Source of the DNA: Niveispirillum sp.
Lineage (GTDB): Bacteria > Pseudomonadota > Alphaproteobacteria > Azospirillales > Azospirillaceae
DNA length: 64,000 nt
Direction: 5' to 3'
Assembly (NCBI RefSeq): GCF_017996735.1
Contig: NZ_JAGOGJ010000012.1
Location: forward strand, 1 to 64,000
Shown here piece after piece: positions 56,127 through 64,000 of the stretch (position 1 is the stretch's first letter; every line of letters begins with the position of its first letter). Under the pieces are notes generated by a model. That model saw nothing but the letters and a program-made list of their open reading frames with translations. It was not told the DNA's origin and did not search any database. The position numbers and the translations under genes were made by a program.

Positions 56127-56691
56127 AGAGGCGCTCCATTCTGTCGTAGGGCCAGCTTGATATGGCGACCGGCAACTGACTAGATTAGTCTAACTTTATA
56201 GTCAAATATTTTAATATCGATTTCACCCATGTCAGCGCACTTGCGGGTGTCGACACCATGCCCCATGTCAACGGCGTCCCCTCCCGCCGATCGCAGGATC
56301 ACGCATCGCAGGTGGTTGGCCGCCAACATGTCCCTGGCCCTCGGTGCGGTTTCTGCCGGCTGATTGATTCCATGAGGGCGGCCCGTCGGCCACCCAAACG
56401 GGGTTCCGCCCACTTCTGCGGCCCGAGGTCCCCGAACATCCCTGTTCGATGTCTGCTGTTGACTTCCACATCGGACGTGATAGTCATTATCTGACTTTGA
56501 AGTCATTCCCAGGGGGTGCGCGACCGTATCGGCGAACCGGCGAGCTTTCATGTTGATGCTGTCTCGTTGCATCACCGCCCGCCCTCTGTCGTTCTGAGTG
56601 GAACACAGACAAGGGCGTGATCAGGATCTGTGGCACCCGGCTATTGAAAAGACAACCAACCAACAAATCGCGTTGAATGGGGAGAAATCGA
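56127..56691. other. Divergent control region between nitronate monooxygenase and TonB receptor genes
   Basis: An AT-rich block at 56178-56225 next to the monooxygenase gene holds an operator-like palindrome and a TTGACT on the minus strand. The middle (56230-56600) is GC-rich with no convincing frame on either strand; the longest open frames have no recognisable protein pattern. The receptor end has the ribosome site GGGGAGAAATCGA before ATG 56692. No regulator gene is present. Confidence 0.45.
56178..56190. promoter_or_regulatory. Operator-like palindrome GACTA-GAT-TAGTC
   Basis: A perfect 5-bp inverted repeat with a 3-bp centre in an otherwise AT-rich segment about 50 bp upstream of the monooxygenase start, near a minus-strand TTGACT. 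It could bind a MarR- or TetR-type regulator; the regulator is not identified in the window. Confidence 0.3.
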
Positions 56692-59031
56692 ATGAAGAGA
56701 AGTATCGTTTTACTGTCGACCATGACATCGCTAACGGCATTGGTGGGTTCCGTCTTTGCGCAGGCGCCAGGCGCTGACAATGCGGCGGAAACCTTGCAAG
56801 CCGGTGGCTATGAGGAACTCCAGGAGATCATTGTCACGGCGCAGAAGCGATCCGACCGGCTTCGCGACGTGCCGCTTTCGATCACCGCCGCGACAGGCGA
56901 GCAGCTCAAGGCCGCGGGCATCACGTCAACCGGGGATCTCGAGAAGCTTGTTCCCGGCTTCACGGCAATCAATACAGCGTTCGGCAATCCTGTGTTCTTC
57001 ATTCGCGGCATCGGATTCAACGATACCACGCTGGGCGTGTCTCCGGCGGTCTCCATCTATATGGATCAGCAGCCATTCTCGTTTTCACCGATGGCACGTG
57101 GCGCGGTACTGGATCTGGAGCGGCTGGAGGTGCTCAAGGGCCCGCAAGGCACCCTGTTCGGCCAGAACTCCACGGGCGGCGCGGTCAACTACATCGCCGC
57201 GAAGCCCAAGTCGAATTCCGACGCTGGCTTTGAATTCACCTATGGCCGGTTCGGCCAAGCCGATGCGGAAGGGTTCGTCAATACACCGGTCAGCGACACC
57301 TTGTCCGTCCGGGTGGCCGCCCGCAGCGAAAATCGAAACGAATGGCAGAAGAACTACATCACGGATGAAAGGTTGGGAAACAAGCGCTTCCTGAGCGGCC
57401 GCCTCTCGGCTCTCTGGACACCGATAGACACGGTCAGTGTCCTGCTGACAGCCAATGGGTGGCGTGACCGCTCCGATGCCCAGCAGCCCCAGTTCATTGC
57501 CTACACGCCGGCCCGTACCGGCGCCACGGCGAGGCCGGTGCCCTTCCCGATGTCGACCTTCCCGGCGGCACCGCGGGATGCGCGCGCCACTGCCTTTCCC
57601 AACGGCTTCGACTACCAGCTCGATAACTGGTTCTCTCAGTTTTCGGCAAACATGGATGCCGATCTGAGTGACGCCGTGCATGTGGCATCGCTGACCACCT
57701 ACGGACGTTTCGGACAAAGTGTTCCGATCAACTATGGCGGCACCAGCTTCGCCAACGCCTTCTCCATCGACGACGGAGAAATCTCCACCTTCGCCCAGGA
57801 GCTTCGGCTGAACGGTGACGTTGCCGGTACCTTGAACTGGATGGTTGGCGCAAACTACAAGTGGGATCATGTCATCGAGACCCAATATGCCAGCCCGCTG
57901 ATCACCACAAGCGCGCTGGTGGGGCGCATCCCGTTTGACAGTTACGACACCTACAACAACCAGAAGATCACGTCGAAGAGCGTGTTTGGAAGCCTGGACT
58001 ATGTGATCAATGACCAACTGACGGCGCAGGGTTCAGTCCGCTATAACAAGGAAGATCGCGACTATACCGGTTGCATCAGAGACTCTGGCGACGGCACGCT
58101 TGCCGCGGGCATTTCAGCACTGGTCAGAAGGACGTTGGCGCCCGGATCCTGTGTGTCCGTTGCCAGCGACCTTACGGTGCCACCGATTGTCGAAAACTCA
58201 CTTGTTGAGGACAATGTCTCCTACCGGCTGGGCCTGAACTGGAAGCCGGAGACCGATGCCCTGATCTATGCCAACGTGACCAAGGGCTATAAATCAGGCA
58301 GCTTCCCGTCATTGCCGGGCATTTTCGTGGCGTCGCAGGATCCGATCGGGCAGGAGTCGGTCCTGGCGTTCGAAGCCGGCGCAAAAGTCAAGGTGGCGCG
58401 CAAGCTCGACATAACGGGCGCTGCCTTCTATTACGATTATCGTGACAAGCAGTTGCTGGGCGCCAAAGCCGACCCCACCTTCGTCATCCTGCCGGCGCTG
58501 GTGTCCATTCCCAAAAGCAATGTCAAGGGTGCAGAGCTGTCCCTGACCGCTGGCCCCTTCTCGGGCCTGACCTTCACGTTGAGCGGCACGCACGTGATGA
58601 CACGTGTCGACCGCAATCCTGTGAATCCGGCCGGACCCTACGGCGAGCCCGGCGATTTCGTCGGACAGGCCTTTCCGTTCACACCGAAATGGCAGGGCTC
58701 GGCCAATGCCGATTATCGTTTCCCTGTCAGTTCAACCTTTACCGGCTTCGCCGGCCTCAGCGCCACGGGCCGCACAAAGACAACGGCATCGCTGCTGAGC
58801 CATGCCCCCGCGGCGGCGGTCAATGAAGCGCTGATGACCGTTCCAGGCTATGTTCTGGTGGATCTGCGTGCCGGCATCGAAACGGATGATGAGCGCTGGC
58901 GGTTCGAAATCTGGGGCCGCAACGTCTTCGACAAATATTATGTAACAGGTACCAAGAAGGTTGGGGATTTCACGTCGAGCTTCACGGGGGCGCCCGCTAC
59001 CTACGGCATCACCCTTCGATACTCGATGTAA
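56692..59031 (+). CDS. TonB-dependent receptor, no STN domain
   Basis: A 779-residue outer-membrane receptor. The signal peptide ends near residue 24 (LVGSVFAQAPG), followed directly by a TonB-box region and plug start EIIVTAQKRSDRLRDVPLSI. Plug landmarks are FFIRGIGFND, LERLEVLKGPQGTLFGQNST and GGAVNYI. The barrel ends in an aromatic residue-containing strand (TYGITLRYSM). This style is common among receptors for organic substrates in sphingomonads and relatives. It heads a plus-strand run of an NmrA-like protein, SDR, ThDP enzyme and acyl-CoA synthetase, so its ligand may be the compound they degrade; that is inference. Confidence 0.93.
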   Translation: MKRSIVLLSTMTSLTALVGSVFAQAPGADNAAETLQAGGYEELQEIIVTAQKRSDRLRDVPLSITAATGEQLKAAGITSTGDLEKLVPGFTAINTAFGNPVFFIRGIGFNDTTLGVSPAVSIYMDQQPFSFSPMARGAVLDLERLEVLKGPQGTLFGQNSTGGAVNYIAAKPKSNSDAGFEFTYGRFGQADAEGFVNTPVSDTLSVRVAARSENRNEWQKNYITDERLGNKRFLSGRLSALWTPIDTVSVLLTANGWRDRSDAQQPQFIAYTPARTGATARPVPFPMSTFPAAPRDARATAFPNGFDYQLDNWFSQFSANMDADLSDAVHVASLTTYGRFGQSVPINYGGTSFANAFSIDDGEISTFAQELRLNGDVAGTLNWMVGANYKWDHVIETQYASPLITTSALVGRIPFDSYDTYNNQKITSKSVFGSLDYVINDQLTAQGSVRYNKEDRDYTGCIRDSGDGTLAAGISALVRRTLAPGSCVSVASDLTVPPIVENSLVEDNVSYRLGLNWKPETDALIYANVTKGYKSGSFPSLPGIFVASQDPIGQESVLAFEAGAKVKVARKLDITGAAFYYDYRDKQLLGAKADPTFVILPALVSIPKSNVKGAELSLTAGPFSGLTFTLSGTHVMTRVDRNPVNPAGPYGEPGDFVGQAFPFTPKWQGSANADYRFPVSSTFTGFAGLSATGRTKTTASLLSHAPAAAVNEALMTVPGYVLVDLRAGIETDDERWRFEIWGRNVFDKYYVTGTKKVGDFTSSFTGAPATYGITLRYSM

Positions 59032-59271
59032 CCGATACCCAGTTCGCCAGGATGGACCGGGCCGGGCCGCCGGCACCGCACGACAGCAAGGTCGGCCGGC
59101 CCTGTTCATTGGTGTTCGAACGGGCATCCGCAGATGCCCCGTGCTTTCAGGCGAAGTTTGGAGAAGGCGTCGAAGACACCCCTTCGGCCGTCTGTCGAGA
59201 GGGGCGGATTTTGCGAAAGAGGCCTGCTGCCTCTCAGGGTACTGCACCAGCATTACGATCAGGAGACTTTC

Positions 59272-60210
59272 ATGAGAATTGCTGTCGTCGGAGCAACCGG
59301 CAGAATTGGCGCCAAGCTCACGCGGACCTTGCTGAGCGCCGGGCACCAGGTGAAGGCCCTGTCAAGGGGTGGTGCGGCACTTGACGCACTGGTCAAGAGC
59401 GGCGCCGAGCCTGTTCTGGGAAGCTTCGATACCGGGACCGGAGCCCTCAACACAATCTTTCAAGACGTCGAGGCGGCGTTCCTGATGGTCAAGACCGACT
59501 GGAGCAACCCGCACGGACACTATCCCGCGGTCGCGCGCCGCTTTGTCGAAGCGCTGAGCACGTCGTCAGTCAAGCTTGCTGTCAGCCTGACGGCCATAGG
59601 ATCGGAGGTCAAGGGCGAAACCGGCCATTTCGAAGGGTTCTACCACCTGGACGAAGCGCTGAACCAGCTTGAAAATATCGACCTCGTACACCTGCGGGCC
59701 GGTTGGTTCATGGAGAATCTGCTGGCGTGGACCGGTGCCGTGGCGCGCCACGGCGCAATCGGCTGGTCACTCAATCCCGATCTGAAAACGCCGTGGGTCG
59801 CGATTCAGGACATCGCTCAACTGGCGGCGAATGAGCTGAACAATCCCACCGGTGAGCATCGCGTCATCCGCGAAGTGGGATCGAGTGATCTCACCATGCC
59901 CGAGATTGCAGCAATCATGAGCCGGGAGATCGACCGGCCGGTGGAGTATCGCTTCATCGACCGAAACCGGGAATGTATCCAGGCAGAATACCTCAAGAGG
60001 TTCGGCGCTCTGGAAAACTGGCTGGACGACAACAATACCCTTGCCGCGCTGAACGACCGTGTCGTGCGGTTTCACGGGGCACGGGCACCGCTGCCCACCA
60101 CGATGGACGCGTTCATTCGCGACACCTGGAAGCCCGCTTATCTGAAGTCGCTTGCAAACAAGGATGAGCCCGAAACATTCTACACGTGGAGTTCGGCGTC
60201 CGGGCGTTGA
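59272..60210 (+). CDS. NmrA-like NAD(P)-binding protein
   Basis: A 312-residue atypical SDR. The N-terminal dinucleotide motif GATGRIGAKL is at residues 8-17. FLMVKTDWSNPHGHYPAVAR and LVHLRAGWFMENLLAW follow, the latter being typical of NmrA/YtfG-type proteins that sense or reduce with NAD(P)H. The catalytic YxxxK pair is not evident. The start at ATG 59272 has AGGAGA upstream; upstream in-frame codons to 59134 lack similarity to the family. The 240-bp gap from the TonB receptor gene holds no gene I can recognise. Could be a quinone or enone reductase or a redox-sensing regulator. Confidence 0.85.
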   Translation: MRIAVVGATGRIGAKLTRTLLSAGHQVKALSRGGAALDALVKSGAEPVLGSFDTGTGALNTIFQDVEAAFLMVKTDWSNPHGHYPAVARRFVEALSTSSVKLAVSLTAIGSEVKGETGHFEGFYHLDEALNQLENIDLVHLRAGWFMENLLAWTGAVARHGAIGWSLNPDLKTPWVAIQDIAQLAANELNNPTGEHRVIREVGSSDLTMPEIAAIMSREIDRPVEYRFIDRNRECIQAEYLKRFGALENWLDDNNTLAALNDRVVRFHGARAPLPTTMDAFIRDTWKPAYLKSLANKDEPETFYTWSSASGR

Positions 60211-60516
60211 CGATGTCCTTCCGCCATGGGGGAAGGCGGCGATCAACGCACCATGTGCAGGGGCGGCCGCTTACATGCGCAGAATTGCCGCCCCCCGCTT
60301 GCATGACCATTCCCACCAGCGATCTGCCGGATTTCAGGGCCCGGACGCCTGCGCCGGGGAGGCGGGGCCACGGCGACTGACGGCAAAGCCATATCATTAT
60401 GACTCTGCCGTCATTTTTATGAATTTCTTGGTCGATTGAACGGCGATATAGTCCGTTCTGGACACGCTTTCAGTCTTTTCCAGGACGGGCAAAGCGGCAT
60501 AGGGAGTGAAAGAGCA
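60211..60516. other. Intergenic region before SDR gene
   Basis: No credible gene. GC-rich up to about 60380, then AT-rich (CATATCATTATGACTCTGCC, TTTTTATGAATTTC), so a promoter for the SDR-ThDP-ligase genes is likely in 60390-60480. I cannot assign exact boxes. It suggests the three downstream genes form a separate transcript from the receptor. Confidence 0.4.
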
Positions 60517-61299
60517 ATGGACTTGAAATTGCAGGGAAAAGTTGCCTTAGTTAACGGCGCAAGTCAGGGGATCGGCTTTGCGATTGCGCATTCCCTCGCG
60601 TCTGAAGGCGCTGACCTGCTCATCAGCGCACGAAAGGAAGAGGCGCTGAAACGGGCGGCGGAGCAATTGGCGACGGTGACCGGACGGGAAGTACGAACCG
60701 TCGTGGGCGACATCCGAATGCAGGATGGCTGCAACAATATCCTCGCGGCCGTGCAGGCGATTGGCGGCGTGGATATCCTGATCAACAACGATGGCGCCCC
60801 CCCGCTGGGCCCCGCGCTGGACTTCGATGATCTGCGCTGGAGCCGGGCATTCGAGCAGAACCTGCTGAGTGTCGTCCGGATGTGCAGGGGGGTCGTTCCG
60901 ATGATGGAAGCACGCGGTGGGGGGAGCATTGTCAACATCACGGCCGGCACCGCCATCCAACCTTTGCCGAATTTCGGGCTGTCCGTTTCCACATGGGCGG
61001 GCGTGATCGGCCTTGCAAAGACCCTGTCCATCGAACTTGCACCAAAGAATATCCGGATCAATACCCTTTGCCCCGGCCTGTTTGACACACCGCGCCTGGA
61101 TCGCTCGGACAGCGGCGCACCGCCGGATCAGGCGTCAAACTTCAACCTCCAGGAGGTTCTGAAGACCATCCCGCTGGGTCGCAAGGGACAGCCGGCGGAG
61201 ATTGCTTCGGTCGCAACATTCCTGGCCTCGCCGATGGCGTCCTATGTCACAGGAACGACACTTTCCGTCGATGGCGGCGGAAATCGCGGCCTGTTCTAG
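60517..61299 (+). CDS. SDR-family protein lacking the catalytic Tyr-Lys pair
   Basis: A 260-residue classical-length short-chain dehydrogenase fold. The cofactor motif is NGASQGIGFAIA (residues 13-24; Asn replaces the usual Thr), and NNAG is NNDG. In the active-site helix the sequence reads NFGLSVSTWAGVIGLAKT, so the positions of catalytic Tyr and Lys are Leu155 and Thr159, and the Ser position is also changed (ITAG). This matches a known subgroup of FabG-like proteins with a degenerate tetrad. It may bind nucleotide without standard oxidoreductase chemistry. The C-terminal SYVTGTTLSVDGG is standard. AGGGAG precedes ATG 60517. It lies 58 bp before the ThDP-enzyme gene. Confidence 0.88.
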   Translation: MDLKLQGKVALVNGASQGIGFAIAHSLASEGADLLISARKEEALKRAAEQLATVTGREVRTVVGDIRMQDGCNNILAAVQAIGGVDILINNDGAPPLGPALDFDDLRWSRAFEQNLLSVVRMCRGVVPMMEARGGGSIVNITAGTAIQPLPNFGLSVSTWAGVIGLAKTLSIELAPKNIRINTLCPGLFDTPRLDRSDSGAPPDQASNFNLQEVLKTIPLGRKGQPAEIASVATFLASPMASYVTGTTLSVDGGGNRGLF

Positions 61300-61357
61300 G
61301 ACCATGTCCGTGAAGTGACGTGCAGCCTGATCAGAATTTACGTCTTGGAGATCAAAA

Positions 61358-63154
61358 ATGACCAAATACTGGCCCGCAGAGTTGGCCGTAAAGGCCTTAC
61401 AGGAAGAGGGCGTTGAGGTCATGTTCGGTATCCTGGGTGGCCACATCCAAGCGATCATCGACTATTCCTACAGGGCCGGCATCAAGATCATCATGACTCG
61501 TCATGAACAGGCTGCCGTTCACGCCGCCGACGGCTACGCGAGGATCATGAGAAAGCCCGGAGTGTGCTTTGCGACAGGCGGCCCCGGCATGCTCAACATG
61601 ATCACCGGCATCCACATGGCGTATGTATCGCGGACGCCGATGGTTTTTCTGTTCGGAGGGCACAAGGAAAAGGAAAGCCATCGGGGTGCGGTTCAGGAGG
61701 CGTATGCTGCGGACATCTGCAAGAGCATCACCAAATGGACCGTACGGGTCACCGAACCCGAGATGGCGTCGTATTTTATCCGCAAGGCCTTCAAAGATGC
61801 GATGACGCCGCCCTATGGGCCGGTGGGCATTGAGTTTCCGGTGGATACGTTCAATTTTGAACCGATCGAGGCCTCCAGCCAGATTGCCTATCTTCCCGGA
61901 CAGTGGCGTGAGACCGCCCCCGCCAGGCAGGCAACCGACCCGGCCTATGCGCAACGCGCTGTCGAACTTCTGAGCAAGGCCAAGCGCCCCTTCATCATCG
62001 CCGGCGAAGGTGTGCATTGGTCGAACGCTGCCTCCCAGCTCCAGGCCCTGGCAGAGAAACTGCAAATTCCGTTCAATATCCGCCGTCTTGGGCGCGGCGC
62101 CATTCCTGAGGATCACCCCCTGTCGATCAGCGGCGGTGCAAGAAAGCGGGTGATCGAAGAAGCAGACGTCGTATTGTTGCTCGGCCTGAATGTGGGATAT
62201 CTTGAAAGCTTCGGTGAATGGAAAACCAATGCTCAGTTTATTCAGCTACAAAGCTGTGCTGACGATGTCCTGCCCACCTTGCCGACCACGCTGGAAATTG
62301 TCGCCGACCCAGGCATGGTGCTGGAGCAGATGCTGGCCGTGAGCAATGTTGTCGATGCTGACAACACGGGTAAGGATATCTGGACCGGCCAGGTACGCGA
62401 CATCCAGGGAAAATTCCTACAGCGTATGACCGAGGAAGCGGTGAAGGTGTCGCAGGATGCACCGATCCATCCGCGTTGGTTGTCCAAAGTAGTTTCGGAT
62501 ATCATCACGCCCGATATGACCCTGGTTTTCGACTCCTTTACGGCGTCGACATTTCTTGGCGAGCATCTGCTCGCAAAGCAGGGCGCCCAGGTGCTTGATG
62601 CCGGCCTGTCCGCGGCCTTCGGACATGGCATCGGAATGGCAATCGGCGCCAAGCTGGCACGGCCGAACGACCGTGTCCTGGTGATGATGGGCGATGCCGG
62701 CGTCGGCCTGGGGGGCGGCGATATCGAAACCGCCGTCCGCTATGACATTCCCGTCGTCTATCTGGTCTATAATGACAGCGCGCTTGCCGCCGGACTGGAG
62801 CAATACGCTTATGGCGAGAATTTCCGCGTGCTCGGATCCGAGGCCTACAAAGGCTTCAGACTGACGCAGGACGTTCGGTACGACCAGATGTTCGCGCCCC
62901 TGGGGTGCCATGTGGAACATGTGGAATCCCCGGCGGACATCGCCCCGGCGCTGGAGCGGGCATTTGCATCCGGCAAGACCGCGGTCATCAATCTGATCGC
63001 CACACGCCATTCCCAGCACCCGTTGTACGAAAGCGCCACCGCGCGGGAAATGTTCTGGCATTTGCCGGCGGACGAGGTGGAGGAACCGGTCCGCAAACGG
63101 CACCACGAATATCTCTATCCCAAATTCCACAACGGGAAAAAAATCGGGGAGTAA
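61358..63154 (+). CDS. Thiamine diphosphate-dependent enzyme (acetolactate synthase / oxalyl- or hydroxyacyl-CoA lyase-like)
   Basis: A 598-residue enzyme with the three-domain ThDP fold. The N-terminal pyrimidine-binding domain has catalytic Glu50 (TRHEQAAVHAADGYAR) and ATGGPGMLNMITGI. The central domain starts around residue 195 (AKRPFIIAGEGVHW). The C-terminal pyrophosphate domain has the metal-binding motif GDAGVGLGGGDIET to VYND (445-473). It does not look like biosynthetic acetolactate synthase by context, as there is no small subunit gene. Five bases downstream is an acyl-CoA synthetase, which fits a lyase or decarboxylase acting on a CoA ester, as in 2-hydroxyacyl-CoA lyase or oxalyl-CoA decarboxylase. 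The substrate is unproven. Confidence 0.88.
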   Translation: MTKYWPAELAVKALQEEGVEVMFGILGGHIQAIIDYSYRAGIKIIMTRHEQAAVHAADGYARIMRKPGVCFATGGPGMLNMITGIHMAYVSRTPMVFLFGGHKEKESHRGAVQEAYAADICKSITKWTVRVTEPEMASYFIRKAFKDAMTPPYGPVGIEFPVDTFNFEPIEASSQIAYLPGQWRETAPARQATDPAYAQRAVELLSKAKRPFIIAGEGVHWSNAASQLQALAEKLQIPFNIRRLGRGAIPEDHPLSISGGARKRVIEEADVVLLLGLNVGYLESFGEWKTNAQFIQLQSCADDVLPTLPTTLEIVADPGMVLEQMLAVSNVVDADNTGKDIWTGQVRDIQGKFLQRMTEEAVKVSQDAPIHPRWLSKVVSDIITPDMTLVFDSFTASTFLGEHLLAKQGAQVLDAGLSAAFGHGIGMAIGAKLARPNDRVLVMMGDAGVGLGGGDIETAVRYDIPVVYLVYNDSALAAGLEQYAYGENFRVLGSEAYKGFRLTQDVRYDQMFAPLGCHVEHVESPADIAPALERAFASGKTAVINLIATRHSQHPLYESATAREMFWHLPADEVEEPVRKRHHEYLYPKFHNGKKIGE

Positions 63155-63159
63155 AGTGC

Positions 63160-64000
63160 ATGCGAATGGTGGATTTTTTCGACCGTGGCGCGTCGATTGA
63201 CAAGACACGCATATGCACCCTGGACCATGACACGGGCCATACGCGAACCTTTGCCGAGGTTCAGCGCGCTTCGCATCAGATCGCGAACGGGCTGCTGTCG
63301 GTCGGGGCGGTTCCCGGGCAGACCAAGGTTGCCATCTGGAGCCCCAATTGCGGGCGCGCGCTGGAGTGCGTTCTTGGCGTCGTGCGGGCCGGTGCGATCT
63401 GGGTGGCCGTCAACGCGCGCAATGCCCTCCAGGACATCGCCTATCATCTCGACACTACCGATGTTGAAATCCTTCTCTATCACGCCGACTTCGCCGGCCA
63501 ACTGGATACGCTGAAGCGCGGCTGCGGAAAGCTGCGTCTTTGCGTGCCCATCGAGGTTGGCAGCACCGAAGCGGTTTCGGTCGACACCTGGACATCGCAG
63601 GCCTTTCATCCCGCGCCCGAGATCGCCGAAGACCCCACGGCACCGGTGGCGATCTTTGGCTCCGGCGGGACGACCGGCCGGCCGAAAGGCGTCGTATTCT
63701 CGAACCGGACTTGGGAATGCATGACGCTCAGCGTCAATATGTCGATGCCTCCCAAGGGCGACCATCCGGTCCATCTGGTCATTTCACCGATGACACACGC
63801 CGCCGGGGGGCTGGGGATTTCCCTGCTCGCGGTTGGCGCAACACAGGTGTTCATGAGGGGCTTCCATGCCGACGAGGTTCTGGCGGCCATCGACAAGTAC
63901 AAGGTCACCCATCTTTTCCTGCCACCAACGGCGGTCTATGGTCTGCTGGCCGATCCGACCGTGAGGCAGCATAACTACGCGTCCTTGGAGTATTTCTTTT
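63160..64000 (+). CDS. Acyl-CoA synthetase (AMP-binding), truncated by window end
   Basis: The frame opens at ATG 63160, five bases after the ThDP-enzyme stop, with GGGGAG overlapping that stop region, and stays open for 280 codons to the window edge. It is the N-terminal half of an adenylate-forming enzyme: FAEVQRASHQIANGLLSVGA, VLGVVRAGAIWVAVNARNAL, and the ATP-binding P-loop GSGGTTGRPKGVVFSN at residues 167-182, then SPMTHAAGGLGISLL and THLFLPPTAVYGLL. It should activate a carboxylic acid to its CoA thioester. Tight spacing shows it is co-transcribed with the ThDP enzyme. The C-terminal lid is outside the window. Confidence 0.92.
   Translation, partial: MRMVDFFDRGASIDKTRICTLDHDTGHTRTFAEVQRASHQIANGLLSVGAVPGQTKVAIWSPNCGRALECVLGVVRAGAIWVAVNARNALQDIAYHLDTTDVEILLYHADFAGQLDTLKRGCGKLRLCVPIEVGSTEAVSVDTWTSQAFHPAPEIAEDPTAPVAIFGSGGTTGRPKGVVFSNRTWECMTLSVNMSMPPKGDHPVHLVISPMTHAAGGLGISLLAVGATQVFMRGFHADEVLAAIDKYKVTHLFLPPTAVYGLLADPTVRQHNYASLEYFF

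Noticed and set aside
56180..56575. A 131-codon minus-strand frame between the monooxygenase and receptor genes, a candidate regulator.
   Set aside because: No helix-turn-helix or other fold pattern, irregular composition, and no ribosome site; treated as control-region DNA.

Overview
The window is GC-rich, has no rRNA, tRNA or CRISPR array that I can see, and its gene content (several TonB-dependent receptors, a FecI/FecR pair, SapC, RTX and two-partner secreted giants, an Lrp/LysE/YddG set) points to an alphaproteobacterium. Rhodospirillales/Azospirillaceae (Azospirillum or Niveispirillum-like) is my best guess; this is inference from gene content, not from a marker gene.

Layout. (1) 0.2-1.9 kb: a SulP anion transporter. 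(2) 1.9-7.2 kb: a GDP-sugar and surface-glycan locus, with a decayed glycosyltransferase copy, a GDP-mannose 3,5-epimerase homologue on the minus strand, an intact glycosyltransferase, GDP-mannose 4,6-dehydratase (gmd) and GDP-L-fucose synthase (fcl). (3) 7.3-10.2 kb: an RTX/Calx-beta secreted protein. (4) 10.5-20.9 kb: a minus-strand set of ECF sigma factor, FecR anti-sigma factor, STN-type TonB receptor and beta-propeller phytase lipoprotein. This looks like a cell-surface-signalling phosphate/phytate system, but it is split by a 4.4-kb plus-strand RTX gene carrying 420-bp tandem repeats. (5) 21-23 kb: amino-acid export genes (YddG-like and LysE-like) around an Lrp regulator. (6) 23.4-26.5 kb: a periplasmic beta-propeller diguanylate cyclase. 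(7) 26.8-29.8 kb: a translationally coupled type-2 thymidine/AMP phosphorylase and a beta-CASP metallo-beta-lactamase RNase. (8) 30.1-54.5 kb: a two-partner secretion operon, tpsB - giant tpsA (7247 codons) - sapC. (9) 55.2-64 kb: a catabolic-looking cluster made of a nitronate monooxygenase facing a TonB receptor, NmrA-like protein, SDR, ThDP-dependent lyase and an acyl-CoA synthetase cut by the window end.

The intergenic DNA holds at least three families of palindromic elements: a CCCTCACCCTCCCA cloverleaf, a CCAAGAGCC palindrome that occurs alone and also nested inside a cloverleaf, and TIR-bearing or TTGACC/GGTCAA hairpin elements. They sit between convergent genes or inside operons. The most unusual items are the interrupted sigma/anti-sigma/receptor/phytase set, the giant tpsA with a perfect 20-bp inverted repeat before sapC, the bacterial GDP-mannose 3,5-epimerase with catalytic spacing identical to the plant enzyme, and the nested palindromic elements.
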